Origin: Mucidula mucida
Lineage: Eukaryota > Basidiomycota > Agaricomycetes > Agaricales > Physalacriaceae
Direction of reading: 5' to 3'
DNA length: 64,000 bases
NCBI GenBank assembly: GCA_015501055.1
Contig: JADNYV010000023.1
Span: 186,001-250,000, forward strand
The notes below the pieces were generated by a model that searched no databases, was not told the origin of the DNA, and worked only from the letters and a program-made list of their open reading frames with translations. Of the stretch, positions 13,106 through 30,606 are shown one piece after another; the stretch's first letter is position 1; the number at the start of each line of letters is the position of its first letter. The position numbers and the translations under genes were made by a program.

Positions 13106-13332
13106 GGTCGTTGATGAGAAAGTTGCTATTCTTACCACCGACTGCGCTAGCATCATGATCATGTGTTGCTATCGCTAATCTTGCCGGTTTTGCCTATCGT
13201 ACAGCATTGTCCCTTAATGCGACCTGCTTCAGTGCTGGCACAAACGAGATGATGAATCAAGACCGATGATATAATGTAACGCTATGGTACAGAAATAAGA
13301 TATGCACAGATGAAAACAAAAGTGAACCTCTC

Positions 13333-20710
<7,378 letters not shown>

Positions 20711-21461
20711 GGCCAATTATGTTGCGCTCATGTCTCGATTACGGTGACAGCGCGCCTGCAAGCTTGCTCGCCTTCTGTTGCTAGAAGTCGTCGAGAGCGG
20801 TCGTGTTCTGGTCGTCGTCGTACGCGACGACGGCGACGATGGTGATGGCGGCGGAGGGAAAGAAGAAAGGGTAGGTTAATGTGGGCGGGACCAAATGCGG
20901 CAAGTGATCGAGGTGTATCTACTTGAGTAAATTTAATTTAATTGATTAACAGCATATAATTAAGCAGAAACTGCTTCAAGTTGCTTGCGCAAGGATTTCA
21001 TCAAGAAGTGTTGAGCAACACTTTCTTGTAGGTATGGCTACGTTTACTGCACCGTGGCGCAGCCAGACGACTAAAATAGCGTTTAGGATTCGTCAATTGT
21101 GCTGGTCGAACGTCCTCCAATCGTAGTTTAAAAGTCTTGGTGCACTTTCCAGATATATTGGAATTTATCATTTGCGCGCGCTCATTCGACGATTCAACGT
21201 ACTGTCTCCGCCGAGAGTATTCTCTCTCCTTGAGGTACGTGGTCTCTCCGAATCACTAGGGTACGTATTCCGAGACCATCTCATCAGAAGAGGAGACATT
21301 CAAGTCGTTCCTCGACCATTTACGGCACTCTAGTCACCTTTATCTCATGACTGCCTCGCGGGACGGTTATCGCTATACTCCATGGTCTCATGACGGTCTC
21401 TACCCGAGTTTCGACACATTATAAAAATGGCCGAGCCTTGTGGATGTGCTGTTGACCAGCC
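20711..21461. other. Divergent intergenic region between BEACH gene and beta-glucosidase
   Basis: Holds two divergent promoters. A TATAAAA at about 21420 lies roughly 40 bp before the beta-glucosidase ATG and could be its core promoter. No other element was recognised. Confidence 0.45.
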
Positions 21462-24131
21462 ATGCAAGTATTCTCATCGATAATCATGGTTATAATGTGG
21501 AGCGCTCAAGGCGTACTTGCGCAGCTTTGCGAACCGGTGTCGAGCGCCGCGTCGACCGTAGTGACTTCTATCAGTGCAACTACTACGGCGATAGCATCGA
21601 CAGTCACTCCTACAATAACTTTATCTGCCAGCTTTCCACCAGTTGGGTCTATCCCTCGGGACTACACACCAGAAGGCCTCGATAAACTTTGGGATATCGT
21701 ATGTCATCCGCAGACTATATTGTCGACTGTCTTAACCTCAAGAACTCAGGTCGGACCCGTTGAAGCGCCACCCTTCACTACTACGTGTGTCCCGTCTGCC
21801 CCAGTTACGCTGCCATCTACGCCACCACCTCTATATCCTTCGTTTTACGCGCCAGCCCCTCAAGATATCCTTCCCGACTTGAAGTTTCCGCCAGGATTCC
21901 TCTTTGGCGTCGCAACCGCCGCATATCAAGTCGAAGGTGCCGCGAAAGATGAAGGGAAAGGACCAACAATGTGGGATTGGGCGCCACGACAGTCAAACTT
22001 TGTCATAGACAACACGACGGGCGAGTCTTCCAAATCATCTCACCACCATATTAAATATTGTTTGACTTGTAGGAGACATTACTGATCTTCAATACTTCTT
22101 GTACAAAAAAGATGTGGAGCGGATAGCTGCTCTAGCTGTCACTGCACACTCCTTCTCGTAAGCCTTCGACGCGTAAAGCACATGATATCATGTTGATCAT
22201 TGTTGACGCCGCGTCGCAGCATCTCTTGGACAAGAATCCTTCCCTTCGGAGCCGCCGGTTCGCCTGTTAATGCCGCTGGCATTGACCATTATTCCGATGG
22301 TATGTTGACAAACTTTTTTAGACATTCCGGCGTTGATATTGGCTTGTAGTTATCGACTACCACTTGGCTCGCGGCATAGCCCCCGTGGTCACACTCTGTA
22401 CGCACATTTCAGGTCTATTATTCATTACTGACAGACGATTGGGTAGTCCACTGGGATACACCTCTCGCACTGCAAGCGTATTATGGAGGTTTCACGAGTC
22501 CTCAAATCGTCGATGATTTTGTCAAGTACGCTTTAGACTTATTCGTCTGGCTCCAAAGGTCGCGATCAGTTCTGACCGCTATTGAAGCTATGCAGTTACC
22601 GTCTTTAAGGCTTACAATGGACGCGTCAACACCTGGTATGGTTCCGGTTTTCCGTATAGAGCTTTCGTGCAGCTCACGTCCGACTCAAAGGTACACTTCA
22701 ACGAACCTCGCGTCTACTGCGGACAGATCGCCTCATATCCGTTCAGTTCGTCTCGGCTCCCCGACAGCTCTGCATTTCATTGACCTCACCATTGACCTAC
22801 CTATAGATGCCACGTTCGCTCCGGGTGTCAATGCGTCTATTGCTCCCTATCAATGTTCATACAATCTTCGTAAGGAGATCGCTTACTCGTAGGAATGAAT
22901 TCTCATCCATGAGCAGTGAAAGCCCATGCTGGTGCTGTAAGGGTAACATATCGACCTAAACGGTACTCTCAGATGTTGATGTCAACTCTAGCTTTCCGAG
23001 CATTGAACATTTCCGGCGAAATAGCCCTTAAAAACGATGACTTCATGTACGTTCCCATCTCCTGCCTCCTCCAGATCATATTTTAAGCCAAGAATTAGTG
23101 GCACACCGTGGAGGAGCAACAACACGGAAGACTCCCTTGCTGTCGAACGTCACGCTGCTTTTCAAATCGGCGTGTTTTCCGACCCTCTCTACACAACCGG
23201 TGACTGGCCCCAAATCTTGAAAGACACCCTCCCGGAATCATACCTTCCCCGCTTCACACCTGAAGAATCCGCCAGCATTCTTGGCTCAGCGGACTTCTAC
23301 GCTATCGATCCGTATCGATCTCAGTTCATCCGTGCGCCGACAGGGGGCATTGATGCTTGTGTGGCCAACTTCTCCCACCCTATGTGGCCTGTTTGCAACG
23401 AACGGGTGTCCTATGATGCCGGTTTTGGATGGGCAGCAGGCGTTTCGGCTGACCCGCTCGCGTCTTGGCTCCAGGCAACACCGGTCAATTTCCGCGCGTT
23501 TATGTCGGACTTGCATTCTCGTTGGCCGACGGATAAGATTGTGAGTATCGATGAGCCTGCATGTATCGACGTCAATTTGAACTCAGGTGTAGTACGTTTC
23601 CGAATTTGGGTTTGCTGAGCCGGGCGAGGGTGACCTAACGGATCTATTTCGCCTCAAGGAAGACGTGGCACGCACCAGTAAGATTCCTAATCGTCACATG
23701 GGCGCGTTCATGCAGATTGACATGGTATGTTACTGACAGATTACTTCATGACTTATCTCGGAGAAATGCTGCTTTCGATTCATGAGGATGGCGTGCCATT
23801 GGCAGGCGCTTTTGCTTGGGGTGATTACAATGCTAACCGGTCCTTGACGTGCTGTGCTCATTCATTCAACTCCAGCCATGCTTGATAATGCGGAGTGGAA
23901 TAGCGGCTTGAGGACTCGGTTAGTACCTTCCGCAGGCTGACGGACATTCATCGTACAAACCCTTACCACCTACGATAGATTCGGCATTCAATACGTCAAC
24001 TATACTACTCTCGAAAGGACGTACAAGCGTTCCGCGATCTCTCTCTGTGAGTGATTCAGAACCGACTTCTTCTTTAACCTCTGCTAATTTGAGACAAAGC
24101 CGAATTCTTTTCAACTCATATACATGATTAG
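21462..24131 (+). CDS. Secreted GH1 beta-glucosidase
   Basis: ATG 21462 gives a signal peptide ([20 protein letters not shown]) and a Ser/Thr-rich leader, then the GH1 fold: [15 protein letters not shown], the FNEPRVYCG acid/base loop (about 22700) and a [12 protein letters not shown] nucleophile strand after an intron ending CAGGTGTAG at 23592. The last exons read [40 protein letters not shown] and EFFSTHIHD, with stop at 24131. Usual GH1 enzymes have TENG at the nucleophile; here it is SEFG, as in a fungal subgroup. It hydrolyses beta-glucosides outside the cell, probably plant cell-wall or glycoside breakdown. About ten introns. Its 3' end has been copied twice into the neighbouring array (28243 and 37000). 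Confidence 0.85.
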
Positions 24132-24308
24132 TAATATAGTTCAAGTAGTACATACAAAATGTATTGCACGTCGACGCGTCGCTTGTGCGCTCAATTCTCC
24201 ATCACGTGATAGACTCCTAAGTCGTGTGAAACATTTGTCCAGAAATCATTGATCAACGACCACCGCTACAAACCCAAGTTTCTCCTTCTACTGCTCCCAC
24301 GAACGCTA

Positions 24309-24545
24309 TGGTATTTGAAAAGCAAAAATGGAATCCAGCGCTGGCGCCTGTCAAGGGTCGTTCTGACCTATGATTATTGACCGTCACATTCACGTATTTC
24401 GGATGGAAAATGAACCTCTTTTCGCCTACACAACCTGGAGAGTGGTTGCACTAAGCAATTTGGGAATGACATCCGTTGAACCCCAAAGGACAAATATATA
24501 CAGTGTGCCTTCTCCCGGTGTTGTAAAATTTTGGTTGGTTTTCTC
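24309..24545 (+). pseudogene. Family A exon-1 fragment (copy A-frag)
   Basis: ATG 24309 starts MVFEKQKWNPALAPVKG, matching exon 1 of A5 (37331) and A4. An inserted TGA triplet after SDL and further indels break it, and only scraps of the A domain remain, up to a degraded PGVV-x-FW end near 24535. It is fused directly to the 5' flank of A3. The upstream 24170..24308 flank (GTCGACGCGTCGC...CATCACGTGAT...) is shared with A4 and A5. Confidence 0.7.
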
Positions 24546-24810
24546 GTGCTTGACTGTGATGGTAAGAGGTAAACCGGTAAAGCTTCAAAGAGCGATCACA
24601 TACTTCCTCCGGTCCGAGTTGCAAACGACCGAGTCCCGACGATCAATGCGAGCTGTCGAGTCTTCTTATCTCCCACCATCATCAGCACGGCCTCAAAGCA
24701 AAGGTCAGATCAAACCTCAGATGTATCTTCAAGGCTTCCTGACTCTTCAGCCTACTAGTTGTTTTCATCTTGTTGTTCTCGTGGATCCATACTTCAAGCT
24801 CTAGGACCAG

Positions 24811-25936
24811 ATGCCTCCGCGAATGCTCTTACTCAAAGTCCACGCGACATACACCGCTCCCAAAGCCGAGATATGTTCAGAGTCCACGTTGGCACAGGCA
24901 ACCAGGATGCTATTACAGGATCTCGATGCGCTGGACTTTATGCGGCCAAAGTATTCGAGCATCAAGGTCGTGCGCCCATCCGTGATAGAGTTTGGACTCT
25001 GGGAGACGGATGTGTATTCAGTGAGTTTCTACTAAGATTTCCAGTTTGGTTTGTGCTAACTTTGTTGAGAGATGCTGCACTGTACGCTCTTGTCTACACT
25101 CAAGGGAGAGAAGTTTCGGAGGTCTGAGCTGCCCACGGGACGGAGGGTAAGCCAGGTGACGGGCTCTGAGTTGAGGAGGTTGGGTATGTGAGTGTTTCTC
25201 AATTGCGAGAGGACCATTGGATGATGGTGAGCGATTAGGGTTTCGCTAGAGCTGTTCGAAAGGTATGTTGTGGATAGAGGATACGGGGCTGTCAATCATA
25301 TTACCCATGAAGTTTCGTGTCTTCCGCTAGGGTGAGAACTTTCTTCACTTGTCGAAGGTGCTATGCTAATGTAGTCACAGGAATTGCGCGAAGAGCCATC
25401 GACGATGAATAACGAGTATTCAACGCCAACGGTACGTTCAAACTTTGTCCACCTCACAGCTGACGCGGACGACAGATGTCGCCCAGAAGACGATACCGGT
25501 CGACAACTATTAGTACTAGTCGCTCAAGGTCAAGGTCCCGTTCTCGTTCCCCCGCACGACGATCGCAAATCGTCTCCCATCTATTACAAGAGCTTGCAGA
25601 TACGCGTCAGCGCATCAAGGAACTCGCTAGTGACGAAACTCTCCTTCACAGCGGGTTACCTTTCGAACCGGATGAGCCAGACATGATTCCTGAAGTTTTC
25701 TGTGAGTGAATTTTGTTTATCTCGGATTCCCTATTTGATATATATCGGTCACAGTGATGCAGTCGCAGCTGAGGAGCGCGAAGATGGAGGCTGAGAAGGA
25801 GAGAGAGATAAAGGCAGAGTGCGAGAATGCGCTCGAGGAGATAAAGCGAGATGGACGAGTGCCATTCTCGTCCCCATTGGTGCTGGAATTGTTTCTTCTT
25901 GTCTGTAGACTGACCTCCCGTACTGCTGACTTGTGA
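24811..25936 (+). CDS. Family A protein, copy A3 (uncharacterised)
   Basis: Exon 1 (24811..25020, 70 codons) begins MPPRMLLLKVHATYTAP and ends VIEFGLWETDVYS, phase 0. Exon 2 (25072..25187, after a GCTAAC branch site) reads LHCTLLSTLKGEKF...TGSELRRLGM, ending in phase 2. A later exon carries an 18-residue RS tract (RSRSRSRSRSRSPARRSQ) and LLQELADTRQRIKELA. The last exon (25754..25936) is a charged helix closing in GRVPF-x-SPLVLELF. No disruption was seen, so this is a candidate functional copy. It resembles A1 most. SR-like tracts occur in splicing and nuclear-speckle proteins, but that link is inference only. Confidence 0.7.
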
Positions 25937-26882
25937 TGCTATCGTATTTGCTCGAGTTGAGTAGAAATTGAGTAGTAATGCTTAACAGAAACGAAGGAGG
26001 ATATACTATTCGTTGGTGGCGAAAACATGACATCCAGGAAGAGTAGAGATAGCTGTAAGAAATATCTAAGCGTGTTCAAGGAGCCTACTATACGGCGCAC
26101 CAGTAAAGGCGACCAAGACATTCAGAATGCTTGTCCGGGGTTGCTGGTGTGAGTGCGACTGCGCGCCGTGTTCTGATAATCTATAGCTGATGTTCGTCTG
26201 GAATGCCAGGTACTCTATGCAAGATCAAAAGCAAGACATGGCGAAGGTACTACTGTATCGTGATGTAGTCGTCGCGGTACAATACCGGTACGTATCGTGT
26301 ATCTGGAACGGTGCAAATGAACGACGATTTAACTGCCAATGTGTAGATTTGTGGCCTTGACCATTGTTCGCCAAATGGGGCAACGTACCAAGAGCGCGCC
26401 GTTAGATGGCTCAGAATTACATGAGCGTGAGGACTGAGCTTCTCAATTGATTTTTTCTGAGATTAGAATCTCATTCTATGCTTTCTATGAACCTCAGCGA
26501 CCTAGGTGTCCTTACATAGAGGACAATGAAAGCCAGTCGGTTGAACCAAGACACGACTGAGGCGTGGGAGCATGCGTTACCTCCGGCTTGCGCTCGTCGC
26601 TCATGTTCATTTTTGTGCCAGCTGGCAACACTGTGACCCCAGGATTTTCTACGATGCCTGGATCTATTTTCTCTGCTCCAGTCTTTTCTCTGAGTCTGTC
26701 TGTTGCCCGCGATTAGCTTTCCCGGGTTCTCGATGGTCTATGCACCATTAACCAACCCATGAGCTCTGCCTTTGTTCTACGCTTTTGGGATGTGGACCGA
26801 TCGATTGCAATTATCCACCGGCCCAAATTGGTGAACAAACAGTCAACGACCCTTTGACATTGACATTGTTCCGAGGGCTGCG

Positions 26883-26888
26883 TATAAA
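26883..26888 (+). promoter_or_regulatory. TATA box of Z2
   Basis: TATAAA 48 bp before the Z2 ATG, conserved with Z1 and Z3. Confidence 0.6.
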
Positions 26889-26935
26889 GACTGCCCCCAC
26901 ATTCTGCGTCTCTTTCATACACAACTCTCGCCACC

Positions 26936-27873
26936 ATGTCTTCCACTGTTAACAATTACTAGTAGGTTTTCGACACGAATCCGTAGTAGTCTTGCTCACT
27001 CGGAACTGCAGTAAATCGCTCTCTAAAGGCCTGGAGAAACAGTGGGATGACATTGAGGATGGTCTCGTTTTGTCGCCGTACGTTCATTCGTTACTGTCTG
27101 GCATCAATGTGTTTTGGCTGACAACGCTTTGTAGGTTGCGTCCGGCGGTGTTCACAGAGGACGAAGTAGCGCGGGCCGCGCTTCAAGTTGTCCGTCCAAT
27201 AATTCCAGCTCCTCCCGTAGTGCCAACTCCTCGGTGGGTAGACTGCAAGCTTTGTCGGTCTCGAGCTGACGTATCGTTGAATTGGCTCATCAGACCTGCG
27301 CCTCTCTCCCAAGTCAATCAATGCGACGAAGAGCTCGTCAAACCTTTGTCTGAACTTCCTTGGCCATTGCTAGGGAAATTCGAAGACACGGCCATAGATG
27401 GAGAATCCTCCGATGAGGAGGAGGAGGAAAACCATGAGTGCGTTCTATCATGTTTTATGATCCCTCTCCACTATCTCAACTTGTGTTTTTCAGTCCCGCC
27501 CCGCCGAAGAAGGACAAAGTCAAGACGCGAGCGCACCAGAAGGCGTTTCTCGCATCCCTTCAAGCTACGCCCGCTGTTCTGAAAAAGAACAACGAGACCC
27601 GGGCGCGTTCGACAACGACGACGGGCGGCTCGCGTGGCTTCAGCGCGAGAAATACATAAAGGCCGATAGCATTGAGCAGTCCAGTGTATCTGTGGGGTTT
27701 TCTCAACTCAGATCCTGAAGCCGAAGGCGAAGAAGGGGAAGTGCACGAGGAAGCGAAATTGCGCTTATACCCCTACTGCCTGGATTGCCCATCGTCAGAA
27801 CTGTCCCTTCATCTACAAGAAGTGGCTTCAGGAGAAGGGGTTGACCGACGAAACGTGGTCATTCCGTGGTTGA
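26936..27873 (+). pseudogene. Family Z copy Z2, frameshifted
   Basis: The same four-exon plan as Z3: MSSTVNNY exon, short exon 2, then LRPAVFTEDEVARAALQV and an acidic SSDEEEEE patch. After the third intron the frame runs through PAPPKKDKVKTRAHQKAFL but is lost near 27600 by a one-base difference from Z3, and a second disruption near 27690 replaces the CACC cysteine region. The last codons (to GGT TGA, 27871..27873) are recognisable. It has lost about 45 bp of the basic PKKRARH segment relative to Z3. Probably a dead copy. Confidence 0.7.
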
Positions 27874-28242
27874 GCTACTTTGTAGTGTAAGTATTGCTAT
27901 GTTGTTGTCGTTATATTGTACTGCCTTTATATTGTACTGTTTGCTATCGAATTGAGTTTGGAATTGCATGACTTGTTCTGCGAAAGAGGAGGAAAGACTG
28001 TCACTCACGGGAAGGTGGTGTTAACGGTAACGGTAAGCCAGCCTTCCTTGTGCTGGAAGTCGGAGTCGGTGATGCACTAAGTACAGGAGTCACGACTGAA
28101 AACGGGAAGCGGGACATCCTTATGGAAGCCATTTTCATTGAAGGGAAAATTCGAGAATGACATTGAATCCAAAACTTTCCAAGATAAGAAGCTCTTCCAG
28201 TGACCAACCAGTGACCTGCTAGTCAGAAAGACATCTCATCCT

Positions 28243-28345
28243 CTGCTGACTTGCGACAAAGCCGCTTTCTTCTCAACTCATCTGGGTGATTAGTAGTATG
28301 CTTCAAGCAATAGTACACACAAAGTGTTTTTTGCACGTTGACGCG
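28243..28345 (+). pseudogene. Beta-glucosidase 3'-end fragment 1
   Basis: About 100 bp matching the last intron end, last exon and early 3' UTR of the GH1 gene (24078..24180): the acceptor ACAAAGCCG, TTC(T)TCTCAACTCAT, GATTAGTA and a CACGT(T/C)GACGCGTCGC stretch. It lies directly upstream of A4. Confidence 0.7.
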
Positions 28346-28456
28346 TCGCTCTCAGTTTCCGCGCGCACGTCCCATCACGTGACGGTACTCAAAAGTCGTG
28401 TGAAACAAATTTCTCAACGACCACCACTACAAACCCTTTCTCCTTCTGCTGCTCTC

Positions 28457-29925
28457 ATGAACGCTTTGGTATTCGAAAAGCAAAAAATGGAACCCAGCGC
28501 TGGCACCTGCCAAGGGTCCTAGTGACCTATTACTGACCGTCGTATTCACTATTTCGGATGGAAAATGAATCTCTTCTTGCCACACAACCTGGAGAGCGGT
28601 TACCCCTCGAAGCGATTAAAGTCCTCGAGGAAGACCTCAGTAGTTTGGGAATGACCTCCGCTAACCCCAAAAGCAAAAATATATATGTTTCTTCTCCCGG
28701 TGTTGTGCCGCAGGCTAAGAAGGGCGTGCATTGGTTTTCTCGCGTTTGGCATACTATTCTAAAGCTCTACCTTTACAGGTGAATTACCGTTTCTAGAAGC
28801 GAAAACCAGAGGTGTTAACGTGTTCGGTACCTTGTCGAACAACTTAACGGATACTGAATTGAAGCGATGGTTGATGTAAGCCGTATGTCCCTCAATGTAG
28901 CAGTGCGCTCGCATTGATGTGTCCTTCAAGCTTATCGACCAGCATGACAGAAGAGTATGTTGTGTCTTTCCGAAACAGTAGCACTAACAAGTGAAACATT
29001 CAATAGACGTGGCGAAACAGAACCGCTTTTCTTGCGAAACATCCTACCTGCTCAGAAAGCAATCGACTCTCGGAGTTTCTTCTCACAGTCCGTCTCCATG
29101 AAGCATGAAGTCACAGAACCATCGCTAAGCGATGTCGCGAATCCCACTCCAGGGATACGAGGTCCAGCGAACAGTCTTCATTTGGAGATCGACGCACCGG
29201 AACGAAGACACAGTATTAGAGAAATGTCCGCAATGGTATGTTTCAACATTCACTCATGAATCTGAACTTTCAGTTGATCTCATACCGTGTCCAGGAACTC
29301 TCTTCAGACGACGACAGCAACGCTTCTTTCATCAGTCATTGTCTGTTCTTGCCTTGTTGGCTTTGACCGAGCGTGGTATTTTAGTCTTTGAAGTGCAAAC
29401 ACACCTCAACCTTCAATCTACCTTCGAAGAGACAAGCTGTCACGCGTTTTGGACCTTCACCCGACGAAGAACCTTGATTCCGCATCCAGACCGAGCTTCT
29501 CAATGTTCAAAAACGCATGAGAGAACTTGCCATACGCGAACGAGAGCTTTCGGTGCAGCTAAATGATGCCGCAACGTCGAACGTATCAACAACAGATATG
29601 GCGCCTTCTGAGCTTTGTAAGTGCCACATTGGTTCGTGGAATCTTACTGAAACTGCTCGCAGCGGCAATTACTCAAGTGCGTTTGTTACAAACAGAACTT
29701 GCCGCCAAGCGCCAGAAGAGAAAGGAATCTGAGGCCATCATAAGTGACATTCGAAGAGAATGTCGCGCTCCGTTTGTCGTACCAGCACTATTGGATGTTT
29801 TCTTTGCGTGTCGCACGCCACCAACTCAGCGATGGACATATGATGGCGTAGCAGCGATGAAGGAGTACAAGGACGCAGGCACATCATGGGACACTTTGCA
29901 CCCACTTACGCCCGTTTCTCGCTAG
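28457..29925 (+). pseudogene. Family A copy A4, degenerate
   Basis: A close relative of A5 with several indels in exon 1: an extra A after GAAAAGC, a lost GT in TTCAC(GT)ATTTC and a lost T before ACACAACC. Only later parts stay readable: AIKVLEEDLSSLGMTSA, YVSSPGVV, then FLRNILPAQKAID..., GPANSLHLEIDAPERRHSI and the C-terminal LLQTELAAKRQKRKE...RRECRAPFVVPALLDVF. A polar tail runs on to 29925. The Penelope-like element inserted just past its coding end (target 29881..29933). Confidence 0.65.
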
Positions 29926-29933
29926 GTAATCTT
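29881..29933 (+). repeat. Target-site duplication, left copy (53 bp)
   Basis: Identical over 53 bp to 34654..34706 and flanking the retroelement. The corresponding uninterrupted site survives downstream of A5 at about 38763..38818, in diverged form, which shows what the empty site looked like. Confidence 0.8.
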
Positions 29934-29982
29934 GAGAGGGAGAGAGACGTGTCGGGAAGAGAAATGCGAGGGCCGCGACGTT
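29934..29982 (-). repeat. Inverted pseudo-LTR fragment at the left end
   Basis: Reverse complement of 30397..30445 with one mismatch. Its inner edge coincides with the stem III/cleavage region of the hammerhead, suggesting that the inverted end was primed from, or ends at, the ribozyme cleavage product. Confidence 0.75.
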
Positions 29983-30437
29983 GCGTCGCGTCGCGGCTCG
30001 TCCCTCGGGTGCGGGATAAAAAGACAATTCTTGGCAGACGTACACTTCTTGTACTTTATTGACTGTACTACATTTGACACCCCCTGCGCTTAATGGAGAC
30101 ATTAGCAGCGGAGTAAAATGACTGGGGATGCTTACCTATAATCTCCGTCTGTTCTACAGACCCAGGAAGCACACCGGTCACGTCAGATGGCGAACGTTAA
30201 ATCGCGCGCGCCGTCAAAAGCCCGAGCGAGTGCAAGACCAGTCAGAATTACCGTTGAGCTCTCGATAGATCGAGCTTCGGAAAATGGCTGCGGCAGTGTT
30301 TCGGTTTGGCCCTCGGAGGCTACTACCAAACAAAGCGCTGTGATGACGAGGACACAGCCGCCTGATGAGTCTCTTTAGACGAAACGTTTGGCCTCCAACG
30401 TCGCGGCCCTCGCATTTCTCTTCCCGACGCGTCTCTC
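29983..30437 (+). repeat. Left pseudo-LTR of the Penelope-like element
   Basis: About 455 bp, nearly identical to 33996..34450. It contains a hammerhead ribozyme near its 3' end. A 63-codon open frame at 30187 is shared by both copies but is probably incidental. Confidence 0.8.
30357..30407 (+). ncRNA. Hammerhead ribozyme, left copy
   Basis: Read 5' to 3': stem I strand GCCGC; core CTGATGA; stem II GTCT/AGAC with loop CTTT; core GAAA; stem III CGTT/AACG with an 8-nt loop; TC; stem I strand GCGGC. All three stems pair perfectly and the conserved core is complete, giving a type I hammerhead with predicted cleavage after C30402. Its place in a Penelope pseudo-LTR matches known occurrences. It would cut tandem or read-through transcripts at unit boundaries. 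Confidence 0.9.
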
Positions 30438-30606
30438 TCCCTCTCTCAACTCTCTCGTGTTTAAATCGGAACCCGCGCCCAGCACCCGTTCTCGCATACC
30501 AGCACCCTCATCATCCCAATCAATCTGCTTTGAACGCGTCTTCACGCATCTCGCCGTTCGCCAGCCACGCACCACCATCGCCTGCTCGCCATCGTCATCT
30601 CACGCC

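Larger units (their letters stand above)
24555..27075 (+). repeat. Right arm of the ~2.5-kb inverted duplication (A-Z unit)
   Basis: Plus-strand counterpart of 1..2560 in reverse orientation, with gene order A3 then Z2. The Z-proximal part (26080..27075) is repeated a third time at 35040..36110. Confidence 0.8.

Noticed and set aside
30187..30378. 63-codon frame identical in both pseudo-LTRs (30187 and 34200)
   Set aside because: Conserved only because the pseudo-LTRs are duplicates; it runs into the hammerhead and has no domain.
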